Below, in pieces: positions 7,901 through 20,421 of a DNA stretch of 64,000 nt. The DNA lies in NCBI RefSeq assembly GCF_900163835.1, contig NZ_FUKR01000006.1:85799-149798 (forward strand). Reading direction: 5' to 3'. This DNA is from Mycetocola reblochoni REB411. GTDB lineage: Bacteria; Actinomycetota; Actinomycetes; Actinomycetales; Microbacteriaceae. Positions within the stretch are counted from its first letter, which is position 1; each line of letters opens with the position of its first letter. Below the pieces are notes generated by a model. That model ran no database searches. It saw nothing but the letters and a program-made list of their open reading frames with translations, and was not told where the DNA came from. The position numbers and the translations under genes were made by a program.

Positions 7901-9764
7901 GGCCGACCTGCTCCGGCTGCTCGGCCCGCTCAGCGCAGGCGAGCTCGCCCTCCGACTGCGGGCGGACGAAGCGGCCGACAGCGCGCCCGGCGCGAGCCCC
8001 GACGGGGACCGGACCACAGACCAGGCCGGAGGGGCGCTGCGACCGGAGCAGGCGGAGGCGCTGGCCGAACAGCTCGCCACCGCGCGCAGGGCGATCCGTC
8101 TCCCCGTCGCCGGCGAGGCACGCTGGGCCGCGATCGAGGACGCGGGCAGACTCCGCGACGCACTCGGTGTGCCGCTGCCGATCGGGATCCCCCGTGCCTT
8201 CACGGAGGTCACCGACTCGGCGCTCGCCGAGCTCCTCACCCGCTTCGCGAGGAGCCACGGACCGTTCACCACGGCGGCCGCCTCGGCCGCGTTCGGGCTC
8301 GGCACGGCCGCGGTGCATGCGGCGCTGTCCTCCCTGGCCGCCGACGGGGTGGTCACGACGGCACGGTTCCTGCCCGACGTCCCCGCTCCGCGCACGCCGG
8401 ACGAGTCGCAGTGGTGCGACGTCAGGGTGCTCCGTCGCCTCCGGATGCGGTCGCTCGCTGCGCTCCGCCAGCAGGTCGAGGCGGTGTCCCCCGCAGCGTT
8501 CGCCCGGTTCCTCCCACGCTGGCAGGGCGTCGGGGGGCAGCTGCGCGGTGTCGACGGCGTGCTGAGGGCGATCGAGCAGCTGAGCGGCGCGAGCGCGCCC
8601 GCGAGCGCCTGGGAGTCGCTGATCCTGCCGCAGCGGGTCGCGGACTACTCGCCGGCGATGCTCGACGAGCTCACGGCCGCGGGCGAGGTGGTCTGGTCGG
8701 GGACCGGGACCCTGTCCGGGCGCGACGGGCTCGTCGCCCTGCACCTGGCGGAGACCGCCCCGTTGACCCTGGCGGCACCGGACGGCCCCGACCCGAGCGC
8801 GCTCGGTGCCGAGGTCCTCGGTGTGCTCGCTCGAGGAGGCGGCTTCTTCCTCTCCCAGATCGCTCAGGCCCTCGACCGCCCGATCACGACCGCGCTGATC
8901 GACGCGGTCTGGGACCTCTGCTGGTCCGGGCGCATCACCAACGACACGTTCGCGCCCGTCCGCACGCTGCTCAGCGGCAGGGGCGCACACCGGACGGCCT
9001 CGGCACCCGCGCGGGCCTCCGTGTACCGCGCGAGGGGGCTGAGGTCGGCCGCCGCGAGCGCGTCCACGCCGAGCCTCGCCGGACGCTGGTCCGTGCTGCC
9101 CGGGCTCGGCACGACGACGGAGCGGGCAGCAGCGACCGCTGAGGTCCTGCTCGACCGTTACGGCGTCGTCACCCGCGGCTCCGTCGTCGCCGAGGGGAAG
9201 CCGGGCGGTTTCGCCCTCAGCTACCGCGTTCTGAGCGAGTTCGAGGACACCGGACGCGTCCGCCGCGGGTACTTCATCGACGGTCTCGGCGCGGCCCAGT
9301 TCGCCAGCTCGGCTGCCGTCGACGAGCTCAGGTCGAGGGAGCGCCTCGACGAGGCAGACGACCGTGACGACAGCACTCTGCTGCTCGCGGCGACGGATCC
9401 GGCCAACCCCTACGGCGCGGCGCTCCCCTGGCCGAGCCGCGAGGATGAGGCCTCCCCCCACCGCCCGGCGCGCAAGGCGGGGGCGATGGTCGTACTGCGC
9501 GATGGGCGCCTGGTGGCCTACCTCGAGCGTGGTGGCCGGACGCTGCTTCTGCTTAGCGATGACGAAGACGATGCGGAGCAGACGGCTCGCGTGATCTCCG
9601 GGGTCGTGACCGCGGGCAGCGTCGACCAGTTGACGATCGAGGTCGTCAACGGTGCGTTCGTCATCGGTCAGCCGTTCGCCTTCGCCCTTCGCCGGGCGGG
9701 GTTCTCGGAGACGCCGAAGGGCTTCCGGATCCGCCGCGGCTACGGTCGCGCCGCGTCACGCTAG
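4911..9764 (+). CDS. lhr: Lhr-family ATP-dependent helicase (large helicase-related protein)
   Basis: This 1617-residue superfamily-2 helicase starts at GTG 4911, three bases after the esterase stop. Motifs: Walker A APTGSGKTLSAFLW (about residues 84-97), TTPESLYLML, DEIH in VIIDEIHAIAASKRGAHLA, LSATVRP, SSLELGIDMGDVDLVVQ and QRVGRAGHQVGEVSRG. The Lhr-core continues with a winged-helix/beta-sheet bundle, and a long C-terminal domain extends past residue 900, as in full-length actinobacterial Lhr. In Mycobacterium, Lhr is a 3'-to-5' ssDNA translocase that unwinds RNA:DNA hybrids and is induced by DNA damage. Length is normal for the full-length class (about 1500-1600). An Ala/Asp-rich insertion around residues 590-630 is less conserved. 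Confidence 0.93.
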   Translation: MARTEHDDHEDETGVEHDDESDPVDAIARGATPTGPDDEPSAAGALSTRFSAATRRWFTGVFAAPTAVQTAAWAAIARAEHALIIAPTGSGKTLSAFLWSIDRLISEPRGGARGTRVLYISPLKALGVDVERNLHAPLAGITAAAAVAGEHAEQVTIGVRSGDTTAAQRRALLSSPPDILITTPESLYLMLTSAARDTLRSVDTVIIDEIHAIAASKRGAHLAVSLERLDALLAAPAQRIGLSATVRPAEEVARFLGGAAPVTIVNPAASKRFQLSVTVPVADMTSPGPAPGAPRDEDGGAPDALWPHIEESIVDRVLAHRSTIVFANSRRLAERLTARMNEIYERRVLGPADPVRGGRPPAEVLGSGQTGPQRDDAPVLALAHHGSVSKERRAAIEEALKSGQLRCVVATSSLELGIDMGDVDLVVQVESPPSVASGLQRVGRAGHQVGEVSRGALYPKHRGDVLQSAVVTERMRAGLIEAIAVPRNPLDILAQQTIAHAALEPVPVDAWFEAVRRSAPFRTLPRSAFDATLELVSGRYPSERFGELRPRLVWDRDAGTLSPRPGAQRLAVTSGGTIPDRGQYGVFMVGDTQPAADGRPSAASGSVEPAATHRAERTRTAGARVGELDEEMVYESRVGDVIALGATSWRIQEITFDRVLVTPAFGQPGRLPFWKGDAIGRPAELGRALGAFTRELDAADGETAAARLDAIGLDGFAAQNLLGYIAEQREATGRVPSDRMLVLERSRDELGDWRLLLHSPYGLRVHAPWALAVGARIEERFGVEASAVAGDDGIIVRLPDTDAELPGAELFVFDEDELERLVTERVGGSALFASRFRECAARALLLPTLAPGKRSPLWQQRQRSAQLLDVARDHPQFPITLEAVRECLQDVYELPALLDLARRINARSVQIVTTTTQTPSPFARSMLFGYVGEFMYEGDSPLAERKAAALALDNSLLAELLGTVELSDLLDADVILRTEAELQRTAPDRRLRGVEGAADLLRLLGPLSAGELALRLRADEAADSAPGASPDGDRTTDQAGGALRPEQAEALAEQLATARRAIRLPVAGEARWAAIEDAGRLRDALGVPLPIGIPRAFTEVTDSALAELLTRFARSHGPFTTAAASAAFGLGTAAVHAALSSLAADGVVTTARFLPDVPAPRTPDESQWCDVRVLRRLRMRSLAALRQQVEAVSPAAFARFLPRWQGVGGQLRGVDGVLRAIEQLSGASAPASAWESLILPQRVADYSPAMLDELTAAGEVVWSGTGTLSGRDGLVALHLAETAPLTLAAPDGPDPSALGAEVLGVLARGGGFFLSQIAQALDRPITTALIDAVWDLCWSGRITNDTFAPVRTLLSGRGAHRTASAPARASVYRARGLRSAAASASTPSLAGRWSVLPGLGTTTERAAATAEVLLDRYGVVTRGSVVAEGKPGGFALSYRVLSEFEDTGRVRRGYFIDGLGAAQFASSAAVDELRSRERLDEADDRDDSTLLLAATDPANPYGAALPWPSREDEASPHRPARKAGAMVVLRDGRLVAYLERGGRTLLLLSDDEDDAEQTARVISGVVTAGSVDQLTIEVVNGAFVIGQPFAFALRRAGFSETPKGFRIRRGYGRAASR

Positions 9765-9828
9765 CCGCAGCGCCACGCTAGCCGCAGCGCCACGCTAGCC
9801 GCAGCGCCACGCCAGCCGCAGCGCCACG
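9764..9828. repeat. Four tandem copies of a 17-bp repeat just after lhr
   Basis: The unit GCCGCAGCGCCACGCTA begins on the last base of the lhr stop codon. It is repeated at 9764-9780, 9781-9797 and 9798-9814 (one change), then truncated at 9815-9828. It fills the 3' junction between convergent lhr and the HAD gene. The unit is not a multiple of three and is not coding. It may be a variable-number array. Confidence 0.9.
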
Positions 9829-9870
9829 GGCGGGCCGAGGCGTCCGCGACGTGAAGCGCCGGCGGCGGCG

Positions 9871-10749
9871 TCAGGACAGCTCGCTGGCCCGTTCGCGAAG
9901 GAACTGCGCTCCCGCGTCGTCGTGGATGCTGTCGCCGTACGTCAGCACGGGGTAGGCCGTCTTCGGCACGCCGTCGGCCGGCCGCACATCGACGTGGCTG
10001 ACCTCTTCGCCGCGCTCGTGCAGCCACTGGGCCATGGCGTAGTCCGTGCGCGAGTCGCCGACGGTGTACCAGCGGGACGGCATCGGACGACCGTCTTCGG
10101 CGAGCAGCTGGAGGAAGCGGTCCGCCCCGGTGTCCTTGCCGACCGCGCTCGACTCGATGTCGGTGGAGATGATCGTCGGGTCGACGCGGTACCTGACGCT
10201 GCCGTCCGCGGCCGGCCGGACGTCGTCCTCGCGGCTCACCCCGAAGCCGAGCTTTACGAGCTTCTCCATCGCGATCATGTCGAAGTCGTACTGCGCCGTG
10301 CGGTAGGCCTCGTCGTCTGTGCCGATGTGCTGCTCCGCCGACACCATCGAACGCTTCGTGTGATCGAAGAACATGATCTCGTCGAAGCGCTCAGCGACGA
10401 GACGCTCGATGTCGGCCGAGTACTCCGCCGGGAGCGCGAGTTCCTCGTCGACGAAGATCTCCGGCTCGGAGCCCCCCGCGGCGGTGATGCGGAACCAGAC
10501 TCCGCCCTTCTCGCATATCCCGTAGAGGGTCACGTCCTGCCCGAGCCCCGCAGACGCGAGCGGTGCGACGACGACGTCGCGGAGGAACGCGTCCGATCGG
10601 CCCGTGTTGAACGCTATCGGGATGCCGGCGTTGGCCAGGGCGGTCAGGTCGGTCACGATGCTCGAGATCGCCACGGTCCGGGTCACGGGGCTGGCGATCG
10701 GTCCGTCGACGTCGAGGAGGAGGCCGAACGGCGGGACGCTGTCATTCAC
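9871..10749 (-). CDS. HAD-superfamily hydrolase (sugar-phosphatase/Cof-like)
   Basis: This 292-residue protein begins GLLLDVDGPIASPVTRT, with the HAD motif I DxD (Asp nucleophile in LDVDG). Motif II follows as IAFNTGRSD, a cap region with KRSMVSAEQHIG, and a late motif IV (YTVGDSRTDYAMAQWL) with the metal-binding Asp pair. The order fits class-II-capped HAD phosphatases, though the substrate is unknown. Two adjacent GTG codons (10752 and 10749) could start it. I chose 10749 because TAGACT (10756-10761) lies exactly six bases upstream, the spacing seen at other probable leaderless genes here. It is monocistronic. Confidence 0.83.
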   Translation of the reverse strand: MNDSVPPFGLLLDVDGPIASPVTRTVAISSIVTDLTALANAGIPIAFNTGRSDAFLRDVVVAPLASAGLGQDVTLYGICEKGGVWFRITAAGGSEPEIFVDEELALPAEYSADIERLVAERFDEIMFFDHTKRSMVSAEQHIGTDDEAYRTAQYDFDMIAMEKLVKLGFGVSREDDVRPAADGSVRYRVDPTIISTDIESSAVGKDTGADRFLQLLAEDGRPMPSRWYTVGDSRTDYAMAQWLHERGEEVSHVDVRPADGVPKTAYPVLTYGDSIHDDAGAQFLRERASELS

Positions 10750-10755
10750 CACTGC

Positions 10756-10761
10756 AGTCTA
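10756..10761 (-). promoter_or_regulatory. -10 hexamer TAGACT of the HAD gene (leaderless type)
   Basis: TAGACT on the minus strand is followed by six bases and the GTG at 10749, placing the expected transcription start on the start codon. Confidence 0.5.
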
Positions 10762-11090
10762 CCCAAGCCAGGAGCACGGTCTCAGCGCGCACGGTCTCAG
10801 CCCTGCCCTCGTCCGCCTGTCGTACCGACGCGGCTCGCACCCTGCCTCAACCCGCACGGCATCCATCGGCACCAGGTGAGCCCAGGTCACGTGCGCCCGC
10901 ACCGCCTCGGCCTGCACCGGCTCGACATGCACCGGCTCGACCTGCACCGGCTCGACCTGCACCGGCTCGACCTGCACCGGCTCGACCTGTCAGCCGAGCA
11001 CCGTCGCCGAAGCGACTCGCTTCCCACGACCTCGCCGGTCGGTTATTGCAACTCCGGTGAAGTGGGGGCAGACGCCCGAGCCATCATGGG
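10762..11090. other. Non-coding interval between the HAD and cold-shock genes
   Basis: About 330 bases with no convincing gene. It contains the 15-bp repeat array (10912-10986). A 72-codon minus-strand frame across the array is a by-product of the 15-bp period and has no ribosome site. The 3' end holds the cold-shock promoter. Confidence 0.6.
10912..10986. repeat. Five tandem copies of a 15-bp repeat
   Basis: CTGCACCGGCTCGAC is repeated at 10912, 10927 (first base A), 10942, 10957 and 10972. A degenerate copy lies just before (10897-10911). It is intergenic. The period is a multiple of three, so spurious frames with pentapeptide repeats appear on both strands. Confidence 0.9.
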
Positions 11091-11091
11091 T

Positions 11092-11237
11092 TAGCCTATG
11101 AAGACGTCGCTGTGTTGCACGTTGGTATTTCAAGTGCTTCGACCAAAGTGTCGGTGCGCTTTTCTGAGGAGCGGGTTACACACACCGCGGCAACGACGTT
11201 CGAAGGTCGGATGTCGATCCTCACGAAAGAGAAAAGC
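11092..11237 (+). promoter_or_regulatory. Cold-shock gene promoter and 5' leader
   Basis: A possible -10 hexamer, TAGCCT, lies near 11093. From there about 135 untranslated bases lead to an A/G-rich ribosome site (AAAGAGAAAAG) before the ATG at 11238. Long leaders that change fold with temperature are characteristic of cspA-type mRNAs. I see no second gene in it, and the -10 assignment is weak. Confidence 0.4.
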
Positions 11238-11441
11238 ATGGCAACAGGTACGGTCAAGTGGTTCAACGCTGAAAAGGGCTTCGGATTCATCGCCCCCGAC
11301 GACGGAACCCCCGACGTTTTCGCTCACTACAGCGCGATCGCAAGCAGCGGCTACCGCAGCCTCGACGAGAACCAGAAGGTCGAGTTCGAGATCACGCAGG
11401 GCCCGAAGGGCCTTCAGGCGGAGAACATCCGTCCGCTCTAA
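11238..11441 (+). CDS. cspA: CspA-family cold-shock protein (RNA chaperone)
   Basis: This 67-residue single cold-shock domain reads [20 protein letters not shown] with RNP1 (KGFGFI), RNP2-like DVFAHYSAI and a C-terminal QAENIRPL. It binds single-stranded RNA and DNA and melts secondary structure during cold adaptation. Length equals the family norm. The start is ATG 11238; the frame stays open upstream to 11112, but those residues are unlike the family and belong to the leader. A perfect 16-bp hairpin terminator lies 34 bases after the stop. Confidence 0.96.
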   Translation: MATGTVKWFNAEKGFGFIAPDDGTPDVFAHYSAIASSGYRSLDENQKVEFEITQGPKGLQAENIRPL

Positions 11442-11475
11442 GTCGCATCCTGCCGGTTTCGACCGGCGTGCGAAC

Positions 11476-11511
11476 ACATGGGGCCCGTTCCGTAAGGAAC
11501 GGGCCCCATGT
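11476..11511 (+). terminator. Terminator of the cold-shock gene
   Basis: A 16-bp perfect stem runs from ACATGGGGCCCGTTCC (11476-11491) to its complement (11496-11511), capped by a GTAA (GNRA) loop. It is followed by GTATGTCT. The symmetry allows termination in both directions. Confidence 0.85.
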
Positions 11512-12323
11512 GTATGTCTACAGGCCACGGCCGGAGCTCCGCCAGGTCGAGTTGAGCAGGCCCCTGAACCGCACATGCCCCTCGGGGATGAGCACCCAGC
11601 GACCCGCCTCCCCCTCGAACCCGGCCACCGGGGAGGCAACCGACGTGTCGCCTCCTCCACCGGGTGCACACGCCCGCTCAATATCAGATCTTGCGCTCCG
11701 CACAGATCCCCCACGCGCCCGCCAGTAAAGCCCGCTCGCCGAGCACACCGGTCGACGGTGCACACCGCACGCCGGCAGGTGATGGCCAAGCCAGGTTCCC
11801 CACGTGCTCTTCACTCCGCGTTGCCCGGGGCGTGGCCACCGTCCATGCGGTGGAGTAGACGACGCTGACACGACACGCATTCTCACCCGTGGCTGCGACG
11901 CCGTCGGTCCAGCGCAACGACAATGCCTCGACGCACCGTTCGTCGCAGCTCACGGTCACATCATCTGGCCGATCGCGGGGCCTTAGCAGCAGGCCTTTCG
12001 CAGCAGCGGTCGCCGATCCGCTGCAGCAGTCGCCGATCCGCTGCAGCAGTCGCCGATCCGCAGCAGGCACACGACTCGAAGCAATAGTGGGCGCATCCGT
12101 AACGAGAGCTGGACGATCAGCAACGAGAGCGGAATGAGCCACAGCAGGAGATCATTTCCCTCCGCCACAGCGTCGCGCCTCAACGACGTGAGCACAGTCA
12201 CGGCGAGGTGGCCAGCCGTGCGCAGCCAGGGTCGCACTCACATCTGCAACCGCACACATGCGGCCGACTCGCCACTACTGCCGCCGGCCAAGACGAGTCC
12301 GCAACAAAAGTTCGTTAAATGCG
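11512..12323. other. Gene-poor 0.8-kb stretch between the cold-shock gene and the rRNA operon
   Basis: Several short overlapping frames exist on both strands. None has a credible ribosome site, codon pattern or recognisable family. The tail of a minus-strand frame (about 11518-11620, ending WRSSGRGL) looks slightly protein-like and could be a decayed remnant. The only clear structure is the 20-bp repeat at 12001-12060. Confidence 0.6.
12001..12060. repeat. Three tandem copies of a 20-bp repeat
   Basis: The unit CTGCAGCAGTCGCCGATCCG is at 12021-12040 and 12041-12060, with a slightly altered copy at 12001-12020 and a truncated one at 12061-12067. It is intergenic and has no spacers, so it is not a CRISPR array. 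Confidence 0.88.
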
Positions 12324-12351
12324 TAGAGGCCACCCCGAAGGGTGGCCTCTA
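12324..12351 (-). terminator. rRNA operon terminator
   Basis: TAGAGGCCACCC (12324-12335) pairs with GGGTGGCCTCTA (12340-12351) around a CGAA loop. It lies just past the 5S gene. Reading on the minus strand, the stem is followed by CGCATTTAACG, a short T-rich tract. This is the expected end of the 16S-23S-5S transcript. Confidence 0.85.
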
Positions 12352-12362
12352 CTAAATTAAGT

Positions 12363-12479
12363 CCGGCGGTGTCCTACTCTCCCACACGGTCCCCCGTGCA
12401 GTACCATCGGCGCAAAGAGTCTTAGCTTCCGGGTTCGGAATGTAACCGGGCGTTTCCCTCTCGCTATGGCCGCCGAAAC
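12363..12479 (-). rRNA. rrf: 5S ribosomal RNA
   Basis: Reading the minus strand from 12479, the sequence starts GTTTCGGCGGCCATAGCG. It contains the conserved loop CCGAACCCGGAAGCTAAG and ends GGACACCGCCGGAC, which pairs with the 5' end to close helix I. Length is about 117 nt. It lies 130 bases downstream of 23S and just before the operon terminator. Ends are accurate to a few bases. Confidence 0.95.
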
Positions 12480-12529
12480 ACTATTGATGTTATCAACACA
12501 AACCAAAGTTCATTAGGTTCGTGATCCTT

Positions 12530-12562
12530 GACCGTACATCAAGAACCACTCAGTGGACGCGA
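12530..12562 (-). other. 3' strand of the 23S rRNA processing stem
   Basis: This 33-base segment of the 23S-5S spacer is complementary to 15826-15858 in the 16S-23S spacer (28 of 33 positions pair). The two flank 23S and would form the long pre-23S duplex that RNase III cuts. Confidence 0.75.
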
Positions 12563-12609
12563 AACGAAAATTCAAAAACATGCACACACTCAAAGGTGTG
12601 AAAGATAAT

Positions 12610-15718
<3,109 letters not shown>

Positions 15719-15719
15719 A

Positions 15720-17645
<1,926 letters not shown>

Positions 17646-17906
17646 TTTATCTGCACAACCCGAAGGCCGGCACATTAAGATGCGACCACCCACCGGAAAA
17701 AGATGGACAGCCGCGAGTTTGAAACTGACAGAACAAGTCAACTGACTTGCTTTGTTGTTTAATATTCTCAAAGAAATCTCGATCCGACCAGAAATGATCA
17801 GACACGAGGTTTATTTGGCATTTGACATGTGCACGCTGTTGAGTTCTCAAGGACCAGACGCACCCGGATTCAGACCCTAAGGCCCTCGCTCCGAGGCAAC
17901 TTGTCT
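17646..17906 (-). promoter_or_regulatory. rrn leader RNA with antitermination-type box
   Basis: On the minus strand the leader contains GGTCCTTGAGAACTCAACAG (around 17838-17857), the conserved actinobacterial rrn leader box. Its TTGAGAACT core recurs in the 16S-23S spacer. It is followed by an A/T-rich tract (17740-17800). It probably takes part in antitermination and 16S maturation. Confidence 0.6.
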
Positions 17907-17934
17907 AGACTAGCACACCAGCCCTCCAGCGCAA
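17907..17934 (-). promoter_or_regulatory. Main rrn promoter
   Basis: Minus-strand -35 TTGCGC (17934-17929), 16-bp spacer and -10 TAGTCT (17912-17907), about 260 bases upstream of 16S. Both hexamers fit the housekeeping sigma factor. Confidence 0.65.
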
Positions 17935-18095
17935 CTCCGGCGTGTCGCTCTCGCGGCCGTGAATCACACCCAGACCAGGTGGCATCCAGCTCACCAAACA
18001 CCCCGCAAAAAACGAGGCAAAGAAAGATGAGATCGTCCCCACTTGAGGCCGGCGAGCTCTTCCGCTCCGCCGCACCTTTGGGGTGACGAGTAGTT

Positions 18096-18125
18096 ACTCT
18101 ATGCCGCACCCAACCCCACCACCAA
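18096..18125 (-). promoter_or_regulatory. Possible second, upstream rrn promoter
   Basis: Minus-strand -35 TTGGTG (18125-18120), 18-bp spacer and -10 TAGAGT (18101-18096). Tandem rrn promoters are usual, but this one is weaker in sequence than the 17907-17934 promoter. The remaining bases to the tyrS terminator (18126-18325) show no gene. Confidence 0.4.
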
Positions 18126-18325
18126 ACCCCACCACCACCCGGGCGTGTCACACACCGTCCGGGCCCAGGAGACGGGCGGGAATACGCACGGAGACGCCAC
18201 CGGTTCGACGATGCACGCCACTGAAACGAGCGACGCATTCGAGGCCGGCGATGTCGGCAGGCCGAGGCAGCCCTCAGGTCTGCGCCGCGAGTCGGTATCG
18301 CGGCGACAGCCCCCTGCTCCAACTG

Positions 18326-18370
18326 AAGCGGAGGATGCCACGACCCCGAGGGTCGCGGCATCCTCCGCTT
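18326..18370 (-). terminator. tyrS terminator
   Basis: A long stem, about AAGCGGAGGATGCC (18326-18339) with its complement ending at 18370, is extended by CGACCC/GGGTCG and interrupted by one mismatch. It lies 31 bases after the tyrS stop. Confidence 0.75.
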
Positions 18371-18401
18371 CATGGCTTCGCCGTCGGGCGCCCCATTGAC
18401 A

Positions 18402-19700
18402 TCAGCCGTCGATGAACACCCCTGCGAGCGTCTTCTTCCCACGGCGGATGACGTCGATCGAACCCGGAAGCACTCCGGCGAGCACCGCATCGGCATCGGT
18501 GACCTTGGCGTTGTTCACCGACACCCCGCCCTGGGCAATCGCGCGCCGCGCCTCCCCCAGGCTCGTGCACAGCCCGGTCTCGATCAGCGCCTGAACGACC
18601 GGAAGCCCGGGAGCAGCGGTCGCGTTCGGCAGTTCCCTCACGGCCGACGCCAGAACGTCGGGGTCAAGATCGTCGAGACGCCCCTGCCCGAAGAGCGCAG
18701 CAGCGGCAGCAACGGCCGCGTCCGTCGCCGCCCGACCGTGGACGAGCGTCGTGACCTCTTGGGCAAGGCGCTTCTGGCCCTCCCTGCGGAACGGCTCTGT
18801 CTCGATCCGCTCGGCGTACTCCGCGATCTCGGCTCGGCTCAGGAAGGTGAAGACCTTGAGCCGGTCGACGACATCGGCGTCATCCGTGTTGAGCCAGAAC
18901 TGGTAGAAGGCGTAGGGGCTCGTCATGTCCGGGTTGAGCCAGATCGCGTTGCCCTCGCTCTTGCCGAACTTGGTCCCATCGGTGTTCGTGATCAGCGGGG
19001 TGCCGATCGCGTGGACGGTCGCGCGCTCCACCCTGTGCACGAGGTCCGTCCCGCTGGTGAGGTTGCCCCACTGATCGCTCCCCCCCGTCTGCAGAACACA
19101 GCCCGTGCTGCGGTACAGCTCGAGGAAGTCGATGCCCTGCAGGATCTGGTAGCTGAACTCGGTGTAGCTGATCCCCTGATCGGAGTTGAGTCTGGCAGCG
19201 ACGGCGTCCTTCTTCAGCATCGTGCCGACGCGGTAGTGCTTGCCGATCTCGCGCAGGAAGTCGATGGCGCTCAACGGGGCGGTCCAGTCGAGGTTGTTGA
19301 CCAGGCGCGCGGCGCTGTCGCCCTCGAAGCTGAGATAGGTGGACACCTGCGCCTGAAGCTTGCTGACCCAGTCGGCGACGACCTCAGGCGTGTTGAGCGT
19401 GCGCTCGGCGGTCGGCCTCGGGTCTCCGATGAGCCCGGTAGAGCCGCCGACCAGCCCGAGCGGTCGGTGACCGGCCAGTTGAAGGCGTCGCATGAGCAGC
19501 AGCTGCACGAGGTGGCCGAGGTGCAGACTCTCGGCGGTCGGGTCGAACCCGCAGTAGAAGGTGATCGGCTCGCCGGCGAGAAGCTCGCTCAGCTGCTGCT
19601 GATCAGTCGACACATGGACCAGTCCCCGCCAGACGATCTCATCCCAGACGTTGTCGAACTCGGGGTCGTTGTTCTGCTGAACGAGGTGGGATTCTGTCAC
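18402..19700 (-). CDS. tyrS: Tyrosyl-tRNA synthetase
   Basis: This 432-residue class I synthetase charges tRNA-Tyr. It shows the tyrosine pocket FYCGFDPTAESLHLGHL with the HIGH-like HLGH (about residues 59-62), YQILQGIDFLELYRSTGC and QTGGSDQWGN. The KMSKS variant KFGKS lies in TNTDGTKFGKSEGNAIW. A C-terminal S4 RNA-binding domain contains SLGEARRAIAQGGVSVNN. Length is typical. The start is GTG 19700 with TAGTCT six bases upstream (19712-19707), which predicts a leaderless mRNA. No T-box or other leader is present. It is divergent from the SatD-like gene. Confidence 0.96.
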   Translation of the reverse strand: MTESHLVQQNNDPEFDNVWDEIVWRGLVHVSTDQQQLSELLAGEPITFYCGFDPTAESLHLGHLVQLLLMRRLQLAGHRPLGLVGGSTGLIGDPRPTAERTLNTPEVVADWVSKLQAQVSTYLSFEGDSAARLVNNLDWTAPLSAIDFLREIGKHYRVGTMLKKDAVAARLNSDQGISYTEFSYQILQGIDFLELYRSTGCVLQTGGSDQWGNLTSGTDLVHRVERATVHAIGTPLITNTDGTKFGKSEGNAIWLNPDMTSPYAFYQFWLNTDDADVVDRLKVFTFLSRAEIAEYAERIETEPFRREGQKRLAQEVTTLVHGRAATDAAVAAAAALFGQGRLDDLDPDVLASAVRELPNATAAPGLPVVQALIETGLCTSLGEARRAIAQGGVSVNNAKVTDADAVLAGVLPGSIDVIRRGKKTLAGVFIDG

Positions 19701-19730
19701 CGCACAAGACTACCAGCGGCGCGGGAGGGC

Positions 19731-19800
19731 TTGACCTGCCGGCAGCCGGTGATTTAGCTTGTGGACTTAAGAAGCTAGGATTTAGCTTGTGGGCTTAAGG
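19731..19800 (+). promoter_or_regulatory. Promoter and duplicated operator of the SatD-like gene; tyrS -10 on the other strand
   Basis: Plus-strand -35 TTGACC (19731-19736), 18-bp spacer and -10 TAGCTT (19755-19760). The -10 lies in a near-perfect direct repeat: GATTTAGCTTGTGGACTTAA starts at 19751 and recurs at 19779 with one change (period 28). Each copy ends in CTTAAG. Duplication over the -10 and start region suggests autoregulation by the encoded HTH protein (inferred). The tyrS -10 (TAGTCT) lies at 19707-19712 on the minus strand. Confidence 0.6.
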
Positions 19801-19806
19801 AGTCTG

Positions 19807-20421
19807 GTGTTCATCCTCACCGTCGACCAACGCGACAGCAGGCACGGCGCCGACCGTGTCGAACCGACCATGCGCGCGATCACCAGGACACACACCGGCG
19901 ACCTCATCCGCCGTCCCGAGAGAACGGCTGGCGACGAGTTCCAACTCGCCGTCGCCGACCCCACGGTCACCGTCGCCATCGCTCTGTCGCTGAGCGCCGA
20001 GGGCGCATGGAGCATCGGAATCGGAATCGGAGACGTCGACGAGCCGCTTCCCCCCTCCGTCCGCGCGGGCAGCGGGGAAGCCTTCCTCCTGGCCCGCGAC
20101 GCCGTCACCGCCGCGAAGCGCTCCGCCTGGCGAGTGGCAATCCGCGGCGGCTCCTCCACCGAACTGAGCGACCGCAACGCCGAGGCCGTCGCCGAGCTCC
20201 TCATCGCACTCCGCGATCGCCGCGGCGCCCCCGGATGGGAGGTCGCCGGCCTGCTCGAGTCCGGCCTCAGCCAGACGCACATCGCCGAGCGGCTCGCCAT
20301 CAGTCCGAGCGCCGTGAGCCAGCGGATCAAGACCGCGGCCATCGGCACGGAGAGGGCCGGACGGGATACGCTCGCCACCCTGCTCCGCATTCTCGACGAC
20401 AGCGAAGGCACACCCGCATGA
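19807..20421 (+). CDS. SatD-like DNA-binding protein: nucleotidyl-cyclase-like domain plus C-terminal HTH
   Basis: This 204-residue protein starts FILTVDQRDSRHGADRV and has TAGDEFQLAV (about 40-49) and WSIGIGIGDVDEPLP followed by GSGEAFLLARDAV (about 68-98). A helix-turn-helix follows (SGLSQTHIAERLAISPSAVS, about 152-171). It resembles actinobacterial proteins annotated SatD. The order of first Asp (TVDQRD), Gly-Asp (AGDEF) and a GIGIG strand before an R-G-AF-AR helix mimics class III nucleotidyl cyclases, so the N-terminus may bind or make a nucleotide (inference). I chose GTG 19807 for AAGGAG (19797-19802) and the family N-terminus. GTG 19789 would add six residues and place one operator copy inside the gene. 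It overlaps the next gene by ATGA. Confidence 0.7.
   Translation: MFILTVDQRDSRHGADRVEPTMRAITRTHTGDLIRRPERTAGDEFQLAVADPTVTVAIALSLSAEGAWSIGIGIGDVDEPLPPSVRAGSGEAFLLARDAVTAAKRSAWRVAIRGGSSTELSDRNAEAVAELLIALRDRRGAPGWEVAGLLESGLSQTHIAERLAISPSAVSQRIKTAAIGTERAGRDTLATLLRILDDSEGTPA

Noticed and set aside
7395..9461. 688-codon minus-strand frame
   Set aside because: Antisense shadow of lhr with Arg/Gly-rich low-complexity composition.
10759..10977. Minus-strand frame coding QVEPV pentapeptide repeats
   Set aside because: It is the 15-bp DNA repeat read in frame. It has no ribosome site and no conserved part.
11518..11886. Minus-strand frame of 122 codons downstream of the cold-shock gene
   Set aside because: No start signal and mostly low-complexity. 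Only the last 30 residues look protein-like, so at most a remnant; not called.
12001..12060. CRISPR-like array
   Set aside because: The copies are contiguous with no spacers and no cas genes are nearby; a simple tandem repeat.
19701..19788. T-box or other riboswitch upstream of tyrS
   Set aside because: The -10 hexamer is six bases from the tyrS start, leaving no leader RNA.
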